Shown: piece by piece, positions 13,516 through 22,909 of the stretch
Numbering within the stretch: the first letter of the stretch is position 1
Layout: each line of letters opens with the position of its first letter
Assembly: GCF_011045195.1 (NCBI RefSeq)
Contig: NZ_CP049199.1
Coordinates: 4,137,501-4,201,500 of the forward strand
Source: Caulobacter soli
GTDB taxonomy: Bacteria; Pseudomonadota; Alphaproteobacteria; Caulobacterales; Caulobacteraceae
DNA: 64,000 bases
Direction of reading: 5' to 3'
Made by a program: the position numbers and the translations under genes
Notes under the pieces: generated by a model
What the model was told of the DNA's origin: nothing
What the model saw: only the letters and a program-made list of their open reading frames with translations
The model's database searches: none

Positions 13516-14199
13516 TCACCCCGTGATCGGCGACAGGGCCTTCAGTTCGTCCAGGCCCTTCACGCTGTTCTTGGCCCAGCTCTTCATCTGCATGGCGAAG
13601 TCGGCCCGGTTGCTGACCCGGGTGCGCCATTCCATCGTGAAGTCGTCGATGGTGCGGCTGTCGACCGCCCGGCCCAGCAGGGCGCCGGTCACCGAGTCGC
13701 GCGCCTCGACCACCAGGGTCGCCCCACCCGCGTCGCGGGTGTAGGTGCGCACGTTCATGGCGCTCTGGACGTCCGGCGCGCTGACGGTGATGTCGACCAG
13801 GGCCGTGCGCACCCGCAGGACGTCCGGCGCGGGGTCGGTCACCACCGGATAGCCGCCGTCGACATAGGCCTTCTGCAGGATCTGGCCGGCGCCCTTGCGG
13901 CCTTCCTCGGCCATGCGCTCGACGTCCTTGTCGGACACCTGGTTGGTGATCGTCATCTGGTCGTTGTTGTAGTCGCGCCGCCAGTTCTTCTCGAACGCGA
14001 TCTCGGTCGGGTCGAGCATCACCTTGGTGTAGGCGCGGAAGTCGGCGCCGGGCCGCAGATAGGCCAGCTCGAAGTTCTTGGCCTTGATCTTGACCAGGCC
14101 GTCCCACTCGGCCGGCGGCTTGGCGGCCAGGGCGGGCCGGGCGGCGGCCGCGAAGGCCAGGCCGCCCAAGGCGAGAGTGGTGAAATGGCGTCTGTCCAT
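13516..14199 (-). CDS. DUF3313-like exported protein
   Basis: A 227-residue exported protein. The N-terminus DRRHFTTLALGGLAFAAAARPALA resembles a twin-arginine signal peptide (RRHFT) with cleavage after ALA. The body resembles DUF3313 proteins, with DWDGLVKIKAKNFELAYLRPG-like opening and the FTMEWRTRVSNRADFAMQMKSWA C-terminal part. DUF3313 members are usually lipoproteins of unknown function; this one has no lipobox cysteine. It is a single-gene unit between repeat-bearing gaps. Confidence 0.7.
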   Translation of the reverse strand: MDRRHFTTLALGGLAFAAAARPALAAKPPAEWDGLVKIKAKNFELAYLRPGADFRAYTKVMLDPTEIAFEKNWRRDYNNDQMTITNQVSDKDVERMAEEGRKGAGQILQKAYVDGGYPVVTDPAPDVLRVRTALVDITVSAPDVQSAMNVRTYTRDAGGATLVVEARDSVTGALLGRAVDSRTIDDFTMEWRTRVSNRADFAMQMKSWAKNSVKGLDELKALSPITG

Positions 14200-14302
14200 C
14201 GTCGCGCTCCGGATCGTTGTCCGGCAGGACGATCCGGCGCAGGCCGGAGGGTGTCTATCGGTGCAAACCCTGGGTTTGGCGCGGCGATCGCCCGTTTGGG
14301 CC

Positions 14303-14788
14303 CTAGTCCTCCGGGTCGTAGATCTCGTTGCTCTTGTCGTACATCAGGTCGGTGGCCACGAAGTCCAGGGCGTCTTCGGGGTCGTCGAACGACAGCTCCG
14401 ACACCGTCTGGTCGCGCACCGAGATCCCGGCCTTGTGGGTGCTTTCCGGGTCGCCGGTGATCAGCGGATGCCACAGCGGCAGGGGCTTGCCCTCGTGCAG
14501 CCGGCGATAGGCGCAGGAGGGCGGCATCCACTCCAGGGTCTCGATGTTGTGCGGCGTCAGCTTGATGCAGTCGGGCACGGTCTTGCGGCGGTTGGGATAG
14601 TCCTTGCACGTGCAGCGGTGCTCGTCGAACAGCTGGCAATGCACCCGCGTGGGGATGATCTCGCCGGTGTCTTCGTCTTCGAAGCGAACCAGGCAGCAAA
14701 GGCCGCAGCCGTCGCATAGACTCTCCCACTCGGGGACGGTCATCTGGTTTAGGGACTTCGTCTCCCAGAAAGGTTTGCGCGCCATCAT
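14303..14788 (-). CDS. YcgN/UPF0260 cysteine-cluster protein
   Basis: A 161-residue protein of the UPF0260 (YcgN, YkgJ-like zinc/iron-chelating cysteine cluster) family. The CxxCxxCC cluster is at residues 25-32 (CDGCGLCC), with further cysteines at 51, 59, 61 and 74 and the conserved PSCAYRRLHEGKPLPLWHPL block. The metal and the function are not established. It is divergent from the PBP1A-type gene and about 50 bp from it. Start ATG 14788; a second ATG lies one codon in. Confidence 0.9.
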   Translation of the reverse strand: MMARKPFWETKSLNQMTVPEWESLCDGCGLCCLVRFEDEDTGEIIPTRVHCQLFDEHRCTCKDYPNRRKTVPDCIKLTPHNIETLEWMPPSCAYRRLHEGKPLPLWHPLITGDPESTHKAGISVRDQTVSELSFDDPEDALDFVATDLMYDKSNEIYDPED

Positions 14789-14842
14789 CGCGGCGTCCTA
14801 AACCCGTTTTACGCTGAGACCAAACGCCACCATGGGGCCGAC

Positions 14843-16996
14843 TTGAACGACTGGACGCTGCCGCCCTATCGGTTCGACGACAAGCCGGCGGGCCAGCAGC
14901 CCGCGCGGCCGCCGGAATTCGGCGGTTCCCAGCCTCCTCCTCCGCCTCCGGAGCCCCCGCCGGAACCGCCGCCCGAAGAGCCCTTCCGCGCGGATTTGAA
15001 GCACGCCAAGGCCAAGTCGAAGGCGCGCAAGGCCCGGTGGATCTGGATCCCGCTGCTGGTGGTGCTGGTGCTGGGCCTGGCCGCCGCCGGGGCCGGCGGC
15101 GCCTATGTCTGGCTGAAGTACCTGAAGGACACCCCCACCCTGCCCTCGCGGGAAGCGCTGTTCGCGGTGAACCGCGCGCCGGGCATCCGGTTCGAGGACC
15201 GCAACGGCCAGGTGATCGCCAGCCGCGGCCCACGCTATGGCCAGCGCATCACCCTGGCTGGCGTGCCCAACTACCTGCCGCTGGCCTTCCTGGCGGCCGA
15301 GGACCGGCGCTTCTACAAGCACGGCCCGATCGACCTCTACGGCATCGCCCGCGCGGCCTGGGTCAACCACCGGGCCGGCCGCACGGTGCAGGGCGCCTCG
15401 ACCCTCTCCCAGCAGCTGGCCAAGGGCCTGTTCCTGACGCCCGACCGCACGGTCAAGCGCAAGCTGCAGGAAATGCTGATGGCCCAGCGCCTGGAGCGGG
15501 TGCTGACCAAGGACGAGGTGCTGGAGCTGTACCTGAACCGGGTGTTCTTCGGGGCCAACACCTTCGGGGTCGATGGCGCCAGCCGCACCTATTTCGGCAA
15601 GCCGGCCAGCCAGCTGACCCTGTCCGAGGCCGCCCTGCTGGCCAGCCTGCCCAAGGCCCCCTCGCGCCTGGCCCTGACCCGCGACATGTCCAGCGCCCTG
15701 GCCCGCTCGCGTCTGGTGCTGGCCAACATGCGCAAGGAGGGCTGGATCACCGCCGAGCAGGAGAGCCGGGCCCTGGACGACACGCCGCGCCTGTCGCCGT
15801 TGGCCGTGGCCGACGAGGGCGACTATGGCTGGGTGCTGGACTACGCCACCAGCGAGGCCGTGCGCATTGCCGGCCAGAACGCCCCCGACCTGGTGGTGCG
15901 CCTGACCATCGATCCGCGCCTGCAGCACGTGGGCGTGGAGACCGTGCGCCAGGCCATCGCCATCGGGGGCGAGAGCGCCGGGGCCCGCCAGGCGGCCCTG
16001 CTGTCGCTGTCGGCCGACGGGGCCGTGCGGGCCATGGTGGGCGGCACCGACTATATCGAGAGCCCGTTCAACCGCGCCGTCCAGGCCCGCCGCCAGCCGG
16101 GCTCCAGCTTCAAGCCGTTCGTCTACGCCGCGGCCCTGGAAAAGGGCGTGCTGCCGAGCGACATCCGGGTCGACGGACCGGTGCAGTTCGGCGACTGGAA
16201 GCCGGCCAATTACGAGGCCGGCTATCGTGGTCCGATGACCGTGCAGGACGCCCTGACCAACTCGGTCAACACCATCGCCGTCAAGCTGGCCCAGGAGGCC
16301 GGCGGCCCGGCGATCGGCGACCTGGTCCGGCGGTTCGGCATCACCAGCCTGCCCTCCAACCCCGACCTGTCGGTGGCGCTGGGGGCCTATGAGGTCAACC
16401 TGCTGCAGATGACCAGCGCCTACCAGGTGTTCCAGCAGGGCGGCGCGCGCATCCAGCCCTATGTGATCGAGAGCATCGCCACCCAGGACGGTCAGCCGAT
16501 CTTCACCCACACCGCGCCGCTCACCCCGGCCAGCGTCTACGACATCTCCAAGGCCAGCATGATGGTCAAGATGATGAAGAAGGTGGTCGAGGTCGGCACC
16601 GCCCGGCGCGCGGCGTTCGGCTGGCCGGCGGCGGGCAAGACCGGCACCAGCCAGAACTGGCGCGACGCCTGGTTCGTGGGCTTCACCGCCGACTATGTCA
16701 CCGGCGTCTGGGTGGGCAACGACGACGACAAGCCGATGAACAAGGTGGTCGGCGGCGACATCCCGGCCAGCATCTGGCGGCGCTACATGCTGGCCGCCCA
16801 CGAGGGCCTGGCGGTGCGCGACTTCCCCTGGCTGCTGCCCGACGCCGCGCCGCTGTCCACGCCCGATCCCCGCAACGGCTATTACGAGACCCTGTCGGCC
16901 GAGTTCGCCCGCGCGGCCTCGGAGCTGGAGCCGGCGGCGCCGACAGACCCCGCCACCCCGACGCCAGGGCCGGCGCCAGAACAGCTGCCGTACTAG
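14843..16996 (+). CDS. Class A penicillin-binding protein (PBP1A family)
   Basis: A 717-residue bifunctional peptidoglycan synthase. A proline-rich cytoplasmic head (residues ~30-47) precedes a transmembrane helix (~66-90). The GT51 glycosyltransferase has AAEDRRFYKHG (Glu153), TLSQQLAKGLF and ELYLNRVFFG. The transpeptidase has S421SFK, S474VN and K599TG motifs. The C-terminus is Pro/Thr/Ala-rich. TTG 14843 is the start in this frame and corresponds to (M)NDWTLPPYRF. It builds and cross-links periplasmic cell wall. It is a single gene followed by a long intergenic region. Confidence 0.93.
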   Translation: MNDWTLPPYRFDDKPAGQQPARPPEFGGSQPPPPPPEPPPEPPPEEPFRADLKHAKAKSKARKARWIWIPLLVVLVLGLAAAGAGGAYVWLKYLKDTPTLPSREALFAVNRAPGIRFEDRNGQVIASRGPRYGQRITLAGVPNYLPLAFLAAEDRRFYKHGPIDLYGIARAAWVNHRAGRTVQGASTLSQQLAKGLFLTPDRTVKRKLQEMLMAQRLERVLTKDEVLELYLNRVFFGANTFGVDGASRTYFGKPASQLTLSEAALLASLPKAPSRLALTRDMSSALARSRLVLANMRKEGWITAEQESRALDDTPRLSPLAVADEGDYGWVLDYATSEAVRIAGQNAPDLVVRLTIDPRLQHVGVETVRQAIAIGGESAGARQAALLSLSADGAVRAMVGGTDYIESPFNRAVQARRQPGSSFKPFVYAAALEKGVLPSDIRVDGPVQFGDWKPANYEAGYRGPMTVQDALTNSVNTIAVKLAQEAGGPAIGDLVRRFGITSLPSNPDLSVALGAYEVNLLQMTSAYQVFQQGGARIQPYVIESIATQDGQPIFTHTAPLTPASVYDISKASMMVKMMKKVVEVGTARRAAFGWPAAGKTGTSQNWRDAWFVGFTADYVTGVWVGNDDDKPMNKVVGGDIPASIWRRYMLAAHEGLAVRDFPWLLPDAAPLSTPDPRNGYYETLSAEFARAASELEPAAPTDPATPTPGPAPEQLPY

Positions 16997-17005
16997 GAGC
17001 GACAC

Positions 17006-17249
17006 AAAACCCTCTCTCTGAGAGAGAGGGAGGGGCCCGCCGCTAAGCGGTGGGAGGGTGAGAGGTTTCACCGCCGGCAGGTAAATCCTGAGCCCGCTGA
17101 ACACCTCCAAAAAGCTTTAGACTTCAGCCCGGATCAGGCCGTCGACGTCGCGAGTCTTCGTCAGTGTTCCATTCGGAGAGATTGTAACCTCTCACCCTCC
17201 CACCGCCTTTGGCGGCGGGCCCCTCCCTCTCTCAAAGAGAGAGGGTTTC
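17006..17249. repeat. R3 repeats, two converging copies
   Basis: A forward copy (17006-17068, AAACCCTCTCTCTGAGAGAGAGGG...) and an inverted copy (17186-17249) enclose ~115 bp containing TTTAGACTTCAGCCCGG. The pair forms a long imperfect inverted repeat downstream of the PBP gene. It could act as a transcription barrier, but no T-tract follows. Confidence 0.8.
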
Positions 17250-17691
17250 GCGCTTCCCAGCGCGCCCCAAACCGCCTGAAATCAATCATTTGCGCGGTTA
17301 CACATATCGATAATCGATCTTGAAATATCGACTCTCGATGAGCAACGGTATAATACTCAAAGCACAGTCGAGACTCTTGTTCAGATTACGAGGATCTTTG
17401 AATTCCGTTTTGTGTAGTGAAGCTTACATATCGGCGTTTCATCTACGCCACATTGCACCTCAGACACCTAAAAGACCCATTCTCGCCGCATTTCAGCATC
17501 GCCCGTTGCTTGTATGTGACAGGTCGTCGACATATTCATTACATAACGGCGTACGCGATTGACGGGCGTCTTTGGCCGCTCCTATCCCAGCGTCAACCGG
17601 GGACGGAGGTCTTCCGGGAAACCTGAAACTGACAGGGCGATGGGACGAGCCGGCCGAGGAGGCGGGGCTTCGAGCGCCCGGAGGGACCGAC
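17250..17691 (+). promoter_or_regulatory. AT-rich leader region upstream of the TonB receptor
   Basis: No gene is supported here. Bases ~17281-17560 are clearly lower in GC than the surroundings. A cluster of ATATCGAT/TATCGA/TCGAT words lies at 17304-17339. The proximal ~100 bases return to high GC and end with GGAGGGACCGAC before ATG 17692, a clear ribosome-binding site. It probably contains the receptor promoter and a long 5' leader, but no known riboswitch consensus was recognised. Confidence 0.4.
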
Positions 17692-20556
17692 ATGAAATTG
17701 CAGATCACCCGCGGGCGCCTGCTCGCGACGACGATGATGGCGGGGGTCGCCACCTTCGCCGCCTTCGCCGCGAACGCTCAGGACGCCGCCGCCCCCGTCG
17801 CCACCGCGACCGCCCAAGCGGCGCCGGCCGACAACGAAGTCGAAGCCGTCGTCGTCACCGGTTCGCTGCTGCGCCGCACCGACACCGCGACCCCGTCGCC
17901 GGTCACCGTGCAGACCACCGAGCAGCTGAAGGCCCAGGGCATCACCACGATCGCCGACGCCATCCGCAGCCTGTCGGCCGACAACTCCGGTTCGATCCCC
18001 GCCGCCTTCGGCAGCGGCTTCGCCGCCGGCTCGACCGGCGTGTCGCTGCGCGGCCTGTCGGTCAACTCGACCCTGGTCATGATCGATGGCCTGCGCAACG
18101 CCAACTACCCGCTGGCCGACGACGGCCAGAAGGCGTTCGTCGACCTCAACTCGATCCCGTTCAACGCCGTTGAGCGCGTCGAGACCCTGAAGGACGGCGC
18201 CTCGTCGCTGTACGGCGCCGACGCCATCGGCGGCGTCGTCAACATCATCATGAAGTCCAACTACCAGGGCATGAGCGCCGACACTTCGTTCGGCACCAGC
18301 CAGCACGGTGGCGGCGACGAGTACCGCTTCACCGGCGACGTCGGCTACGGCGACCTGGATACCGACAAGTACAACGTCTATTTCGACGTCGAGTACCAGC
18401 TGAACAAGGCCATCCGCGGCGACCAGCGCGGCTTCCCGTACAACACCAACGACCTGACCTCGATCCCCGGCGGCCAGAACAACAACCCGCAGGCCGGCGG
18501 CAGCACCTTCTACGGCGACGTCCTGCGCGCCGGCCTGGGCACGCCTGGCGACCTCTCCACCGGCGTGGGCGTCGACGGCGCCCTGTGGCAGCCGCTGCGC
18601 ACCTGCGCCAGCAACGCCCCGCTGACCGAGCAGTTCGACGAAGACGGCGCCTCGATGGGCACCTACTGCGCCCAGAACACCGCCAACTTCGCCGACATCC
18701 AGCCCAAGCAGTCGCGCGCGGCGGTCTATGGCCGCTTCACGATCAAGCCGACCGACCACCTGGAAGCCTACCTCTCGGGCAGCTTCGTCCAGAGCAAGAC
18801 CTCGGTCCGCGGCACGCCGGTGACCGTCTCGTCGAGCACCCCGAACAACCTGACCAACCTGGTCCTGCCGGTCTGGATCTGTAACTCGGGCGTCAGCTGC
18901 GCCACGGCTCCGGCCATCGACAACCCCCGTCTGAACCCGAACAACCCGTTCGCGGCCGACGGCGACTACGCCCTGATCAAGTACCGCTTCAGCGACCTGC
19001 CCGCGACCGCCAGGTACAACAACCGCATGCTGCGGATGGTGGGCGGCGTCAAAGGCGACGTGGCCGACTGGAACTACCAGGCCAACCTGGTGATCGCCCA
19101 TGACTCGCTGGAAAGCGTTCAGACCGGCTTCCTCAGCTACAAGCAGCTGATGAGCGACATCCAGACGGGCGCCTACAACTTCATCGACCCGTCGCAGAAC
19201 AGCGCCGCCGTTCTGAAGGCCCTGTCGCCCGACCTGGCCAAGACCTCGACCACCGACCTGGACTCGGTGAACTTCCAGGCCTCGCGCCCGCTGTTCAGCC
19301 TGCCGGGCGGCGACGCCCAGCTGGGCCTGGGCGGCGAGTTCCGCTACGAGGCCACCAACGACCCGGCCCTGAACCCGGTCAACGACGCCCAAGGCCTGGG
19401 CAACGCCCGCACCGAAGGCAACCGCACCGTCGCCTCGGCCTTCGCCGAACTGGGCCTGCCGATCACCGACAAGATCGAGGTCAACGTCTCGGGCCGCTAC
19501 GACCACTATTCGGACTTCGGCGGCAACTTCTCGCCGAAGATCGGCGTGAAGTTCACCCCCATCAAGACGGTCGCCCTGCGCGGCACGGTCTCGAAGGGCT
19601 TCCGCGCGCCCAGCTTCTCCGAAGCCGGCAACTCGGCCAGCCAGGGCTTCACGACGTTCTCGTTCAAGGCGGACAAGTACGCGGCCTTCCGCGACTCGCA
19701 CGGCAACAACGAGTACACCAAGGACTACTCGCTCTCGTCGATCACCACGGCCAACCCGGACCTGGATCCGGAAAAGTCGACCAGCTACACCCTCGGCGCG
19801 GTGTGGGCACCGACCCGCAGCTTCAGCGTGTCGCTGGACTACTATCACATCAAGAAGACCGACGTGATCTCCCAGGCCAGCCCGGGCGTCGCCCTGGCCG
19901 CCTACTATGCGGGCCAAGCCATCCCGGCCGGCTACGTGGTCACCCCCGACGCGCCCGATCCGCAGAACCCGTCGGCCCTGCCGCGCGTCCTGTCGATCAG
20001 CTCGCCCTACATCAACGCCGACTCGCTGGTGACCAGCGGCCTGGACCTGAACGTCCAAGCCACGTTCTACCTGCCGGCCGACGTGAAGTGGACCAGCAAC
20101 CTGGACGCCACCACCCTGTTCGACTTCAAGTACACGCAGGGCGGCACGACCTATAACTACGTCGGCAAGGAAGCGCCGTACGTGCTGTCGTCGGGCGCCG
20201 GCACCCCGAAGAACCGCCTGTCGTGGACCAACACCTTCGAGCGTGGCCCGATCCACGTCACGGGCGTGATGAGCTATGTCAGCGGCATGCGCGAAGAGGA
20301 CGACAGCTACACCGACGGCTGCCTCTACGGCGACGCGGGCTTCAACTGCCGCGTCAAGTCGTTCACGACCGTCGACCTGACGGGCGCCTACGACGTGACC
20401 TCCAAGGCCACCGTCTACGCCGACGTGATGAACCTGTTCGACACCGGCCCGATGTTCAACCCGGCCAACTACGCCGGCGTGAACTGGAACCCGACCTATT
20501 CGCAGTCGGGCATCGTGGGCCGCTACTTCCGGGTGGGCGTCCGCCTGAAGTACTAG
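17692..20556 (+). CDS. TonB-dependent outer-membrane receptor
   Basis: A 954-residue TonB-dependent receptor. A signal peptide ends near AAFAANAQ (residue ~31), and the plug begins VEAVVVTGSLLRRTDTATPSP, followed by SLRGLSVNSTLVMIDGLR and VERVETLKDGASSLYGADAIGGVVNI. The 22-strand barrel ends in the aromatic-terminal GRYFRVGVRLKY. Substrate is not identifiable. ATG 17692 is chosen over the upstream frame because GGAGGG precedes it and the signal peptide starts there. It is monocistronic, with a strong terminator immediately downstream. Confidence 0.93.
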   Translation: MKLQITRGRLLATTMMAGVATFAAFAANAQDAAAPVATATAQAAPADNEVEAVVVTGSLLRRTDTATPSPVTVQTTEQLKAQGITTIADAIRSLSADNSGSIPAAFGSGFAAGSTGVSLRGLSVNSTLVMIDGLRNANYPLADDGQKAFVDLNSIPFNAVERVETLKDGASSLYGADAIGGVVNIIMKSNYQGMSADTSFGTSQHGGGDEYRFTGDVGYGDLDTDKYNVYFDVEYQLNKAIRGDQRGFPYNTNDLTSIPGGQNNNPQAGGSTFYGDVLRAGLGTPGDLSTGVGVDGALWQPLRTCASNAPLTEQFDEDGASMGTYCAQNTANFADIQPKQSRAAVYGRFTIKPTDHLEAYLSGSFVQSKTSVRGTPVTVSSSTPNNLTNLVLPVWICNSGVSCATAPAIDNPRLNPNNPFAADGDYALIKYRFSDLPATARYNNRMLRMVGGVKGDVADWNYQANLVIAHDSLESVQTGFLSYKQLMSDIQTGAYNFIDPSQNSAAVLKALSPDLAKTSTTDLDSVNFQASRPLFSLPGGDAQLGLGGEFRYEATNDPALNPVNDAQGLGNARTEGNRTVASAFAELGLPITDKIEVNVSGRYDHYSDFGGNFSPKIGVKFTPIKTVALRGTVSKGFRAPSFSEAGNSASQGFTTFSFKADKYAAFRDSHGNNEYTKDYSLSSITTANPDLDPEKSTSYTLGAVWAPTRSFSVSLDYYHIKKTDVISQASPGVALAAYYAGQAIPAGYVVTPDAPDPQNPSALPRVLSISSPYINADSLVTSGLDLNVQATFYLPADVKWTSNLDATTLFDFKYTQGGTTYNYVGKEAPYVLSSGAGTPKNRLSWTNTFERGPIHVTGVMSYVSGMREEDDSYTDGCLYGDAGFNCRVKSFTTVDLTGAYDVTSKATVYADVMNLFDTGPMFNPANYAGVNWNPTYSQSGIVGRYFRVGVRLKY

Positions 20557-20608
20557 TCGACACAAGATCTCGCGTACGGGAGCATCAGTGCGCTCCCGAT
20601 GAGATGGA

Positions 20609-20640
20609 GGGGCCGCCCGCGAGGGCGGCCCCTTTTTCTT
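20609..20640 (+). terminator. Rho-independent terminator of the TonB receptor gene
   Basis: A 10-bp GC stem (GGGGCCGCCC, loop GCGA, GGGCGGCCCC) is followed directly by TTTTTCTTT. It starts 53 bp after the receptor stop. Confidence 0.9.
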
Positions 20641-20873
20641 TGGCCGGCGGGGCGGCCGGCGGAGGGCCGGAAACACAACCTCTGTGTGACATTTTCTTCG
20701 CAATCACCACTTTGGATTGCAATTATAGCACCCACAAGTCAACGTGACTCGCGCGGACGTTGTAGGCCCATGATGACCATGTGTCAGGCCGCGCGCGACG
20801 CACGACGCTGGATCGACGGCCCCGGGCGACCGCCCTGCTCCGTCCCGCCAGCCGCTCGGCAAGGAGGATAGTC
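20641..20873 (+). other. Intergenic region before the RTX gene
   Basis: No gene is supported between the terminator and ATG 20874. A locally AT-rich stretch (20690-20750, including GATTGCAATTATAGCACCC) is the likeliest promoter site for the RTX gene. A GC-rich palindrome (GGCCGGCGGGGCGGCCGG) follows the terminator. Confidence 0.35.
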
Positions 20874-21557
20874 ATGGCCGTCTGGACCGATGCAACGCCC
20901 GGTAACGACTACGTCGATTGGAGCAACCACCCCTTGGGTGCTGGACAGACGTCCCACAGCCTGAACGGTCTGGCCGGCGACGACCATATCACCGGCGGCG
21001 ATCGCACTCTGATCGGCGGCGCCTATAACGGCAGCTACCTGTTCGGGGGCGACGGCAACGACATCCTGATCGGCCTGGCCGGCAACGACACCTTGCTCGG
21101 CGATAACGGCGACGACCTGATGGACGGCGGCGCGGACGCCGACCTTCTGTATGGCGGCGCGGGCGCCGACACCCTGTGGGGCAACACGGGCAACGACCGC
21201 CTGGCCGGTGGAACCGGCAACGACACCTACGCCATCAGGATTGGCGTCGACGGCCAGGACATCATCAATGACGACATGTCCGCCGCCTGGAACCCCGGCT
21301 TCGGCGGCGGCGTGGACAGGCTGGTCCTGACCAACGTCAACATGGCCGATATCGTGGTCAGCCGTCAGGGCTCGGATCTTTTCGTGACCCAGGAGTCCGA
21401 CTTCGACGACGGCGTCCTGAGCCAGTTCCAGATCATCCAGAACTTCTACCTGGGCGGCGCCAATGTCATCGAACTCATTCAATCGGCCGACGGCCTGTTT
21501 TTCGACACCAGCAACTTCTCAGGCCTGGTGAACGGCAACTGGTACCTGTTGGCCTAG
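20874..21557 (+). CDS. RTX (hemolysin-type calcium-binding repeat) protein
   Basis: A 227-residue acidic protein. Seven consecutive RTX nonapeptides (GGDGNDILI, GLAGNDTLL, GDNGDDLMD and so on) span residues ~58-120 and would form a Ca2+-binding beta-roll. A ~105-residue C-terminal region rich in hydrophobic and aspartate residues follows (IIQNFYLGGANVIELIQ, GLVNGNWYLLA), as expected for type I secretion signals. AAGGAGGA lies 5 bp before ATG 20874. No catalytic domain or ABC exporter is next to it, so it is probably secreted by a system encoded elsewhere. The role is unknown. Confidence 0.87.
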   Translation: MAVWTDATPGNDYVDWSNHPLGAGQTSHSLNGLAGDDHITGGDRTLIGGAYNGSYLFGGDGNDILIGLAGNDTLLGDNGDDLMDGGADADLLYGGAGADTLWGNTGNDRLAGGTGNDTYAIRIGVDGQDIINDDMSAAWNPGFGGGVDRLVLTNVNMADIVVSRQGSDLFVTQESDFDDGVLSQFQIIQNFYLGGANVIELIQSADGLFFDTSNFSGLVNGNWYLLA

Positions 21558-21675
21558 ACGCGGCGGGGCGGGGTCGGGACACGCGCACGCGTGCATCCCC
21601 GGCCCCGCCCACTCCGCTCATCGCCCCTTAACCACGACGCCCTAGGCTCGCGCCTTCACCGCCCGGGACCTCGCC

Positions 21676-22893
21676 GTGTCGTTCACCACCCGCGCCATCG
21701 CCGGCCTGAAGGTCGCGTTCGGGCCCTCGCCGCCCGGCGGGCCGCCGCGCGCCGTGGGACCGGACGTCCTGCGGGCCGTCGCCATCCTGCTGGTCATGCT
21801 GCAGCACCTGCCCAAGGCGGCCGCGGCCGAGTGGCTGATCCTGATCAAGCCCTATGGCTGGCTGGGGGTGGACGTGTTCTTCGTGCTCAGCGGCTACCTG
21901 ATCGGCGGCCAGCTGATGCGGCCGGTCTCGCGCGGCGAGACCCCCGACCTCCAGCGTTTCTGGGCCAGCCGCGCCTTCCGGATTCTGCCGGCCTATCTGG
22001 TGCTGCTGGCGCTGTATTTCGCCCTGCCCGCCTTCGTCACCGACGGCAAGGGCATCCAGCCCCTGTGGCGGTTCCTGACCTTCACCATGAACCTCGACCT
22101 CGACTACACCCGGGCCGGCAATTTCAGCTCGGCCTGGTCGCTGTGCGTGGAGGAGTGGTTCTACCTGACCCTGCCGGTCCTGGTGCTGGGCCTGAGGCTG
22201 CCAATCTTTCGTACAGGCGCCCTGCGCAAGGCGGGACCGTGGCCCTCGATCGCCCTGGCCGGCGCGATCCTGCTGGGCGGCATGGCGCTGCGCTACACCC
22301 TGTGGCGCGACCTGTCGCTCCTGCCCGAGCCGCCGAACGGGGCGTTCCAGAAGCTGATCTACTACCCCACCTGGTGCCGGCTGGACGGCCTGCTGATGGG
22401 CGTGCTGCTGGCGGCGGCGCGCACCTTCCGCCCGGCGCTGTGGACCCGGCTCTGCCCGCCCTGGCTGGCCGCGTCGGCGGCCGTGGCGATCTGGATCGCC
22501 GCCGTCGTTCTGATCGGCGACAACGGCCTGATCCTGAGCCTGACCGGGGCGACCGTGGTCTATCCGCTGTACGCCTTGGGCTGCGCCCTGATGCTGTCGG
22601 CCCTGCTGGATCTCGAGCCCTGGCTGGCCCGCCACCGCCCACGCGGCCTGGCCGGCTTGGCGGCCCTGGCCTACAGCCTCTACCTGGTCCACAAGCCGAT
22701 CTACCATTTCCTGCACGGCTGGCTAGGCGACGCGGTGCTGCACGGCTGGACCGGCCTCCTGGTCTACGTCCTGCCCGCCTTCGCCGCTGCGACCGTGCTG
22801 CACGTGCTGGTCGAGCGACCGTTCCTGCGCTTGCGGGACCAAGTGATGGCGCGGCCGGTCGTGGCGGATGAGCCCGTGAAGCTGGCGGCCTGA
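21676..22893 (+). CDS. Acyltransferase-3 family membrane protein (OafA/YrhL-like)
   Basis: A 405-residue multi-pass acyltransferase-3 protein. Landmarks are VGPDVLRAVAILLVMLQHLP (with the conserved R and H), the GVDVFFVLSGYLIGG block, FWASRAFRILPAYLV, AWSLCVEEWFYLTLP and ...YSLYLVHKPIYHF. About ten transmembrane helices. Such proteins O-acylate surface polysaccharides or other envelope molecules. The GTG start at 21676 is the first codon that keeps the N-terminus intact. It is alone in its transcription direction. Confidence 0.92.
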   Translation: MSFTTRAIAGLKVAFGPSPPGGPPRAVGPDVLRAVAILLVMLQHLPKAAAAEWLILIKPYGWLGVDVFFVLSGYLIGGQLMRPVSRGETPDLQRFWASRAFRILPAYLVLLALYFALPAFVTDGKGIQPLWRFLTFTMNLDLDYTRAGNFSSAWSLCVEEWFYLTLPVLVLGLRLPIFRTGALRKAGPWPSIALAGAILLGGMALRYTLWRDLSLLPEPPNGAFQKLIYYPTWCRLDGLLMGVLLAAARTFRPALWTRLCPPWLAASAAVAIWIAAVVLIGDNGLILSLTGATVVYPLYALGCALMLSALLDLEPWLARHRPRGLAGLAALAYSLYLVHKPIYHFLHGWLGDAVLHGWTGLLVYVLPAFAAATVLHVLVERPFLRLRDQVMARPVVADEPVKLAA

Positions 22894-22909
22894 ACCGGTT
22901 AGACCCGGC

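Noticed and set aside
17593-20703. 1036-codon minus-strand frame opposite the first TonB receptor
   Set aside because: The plus-strand product is a clear TonB receptor. The opposite frame gives only Val/Gly/Arg-rich sequence typical of antisense to GC-rich genes.
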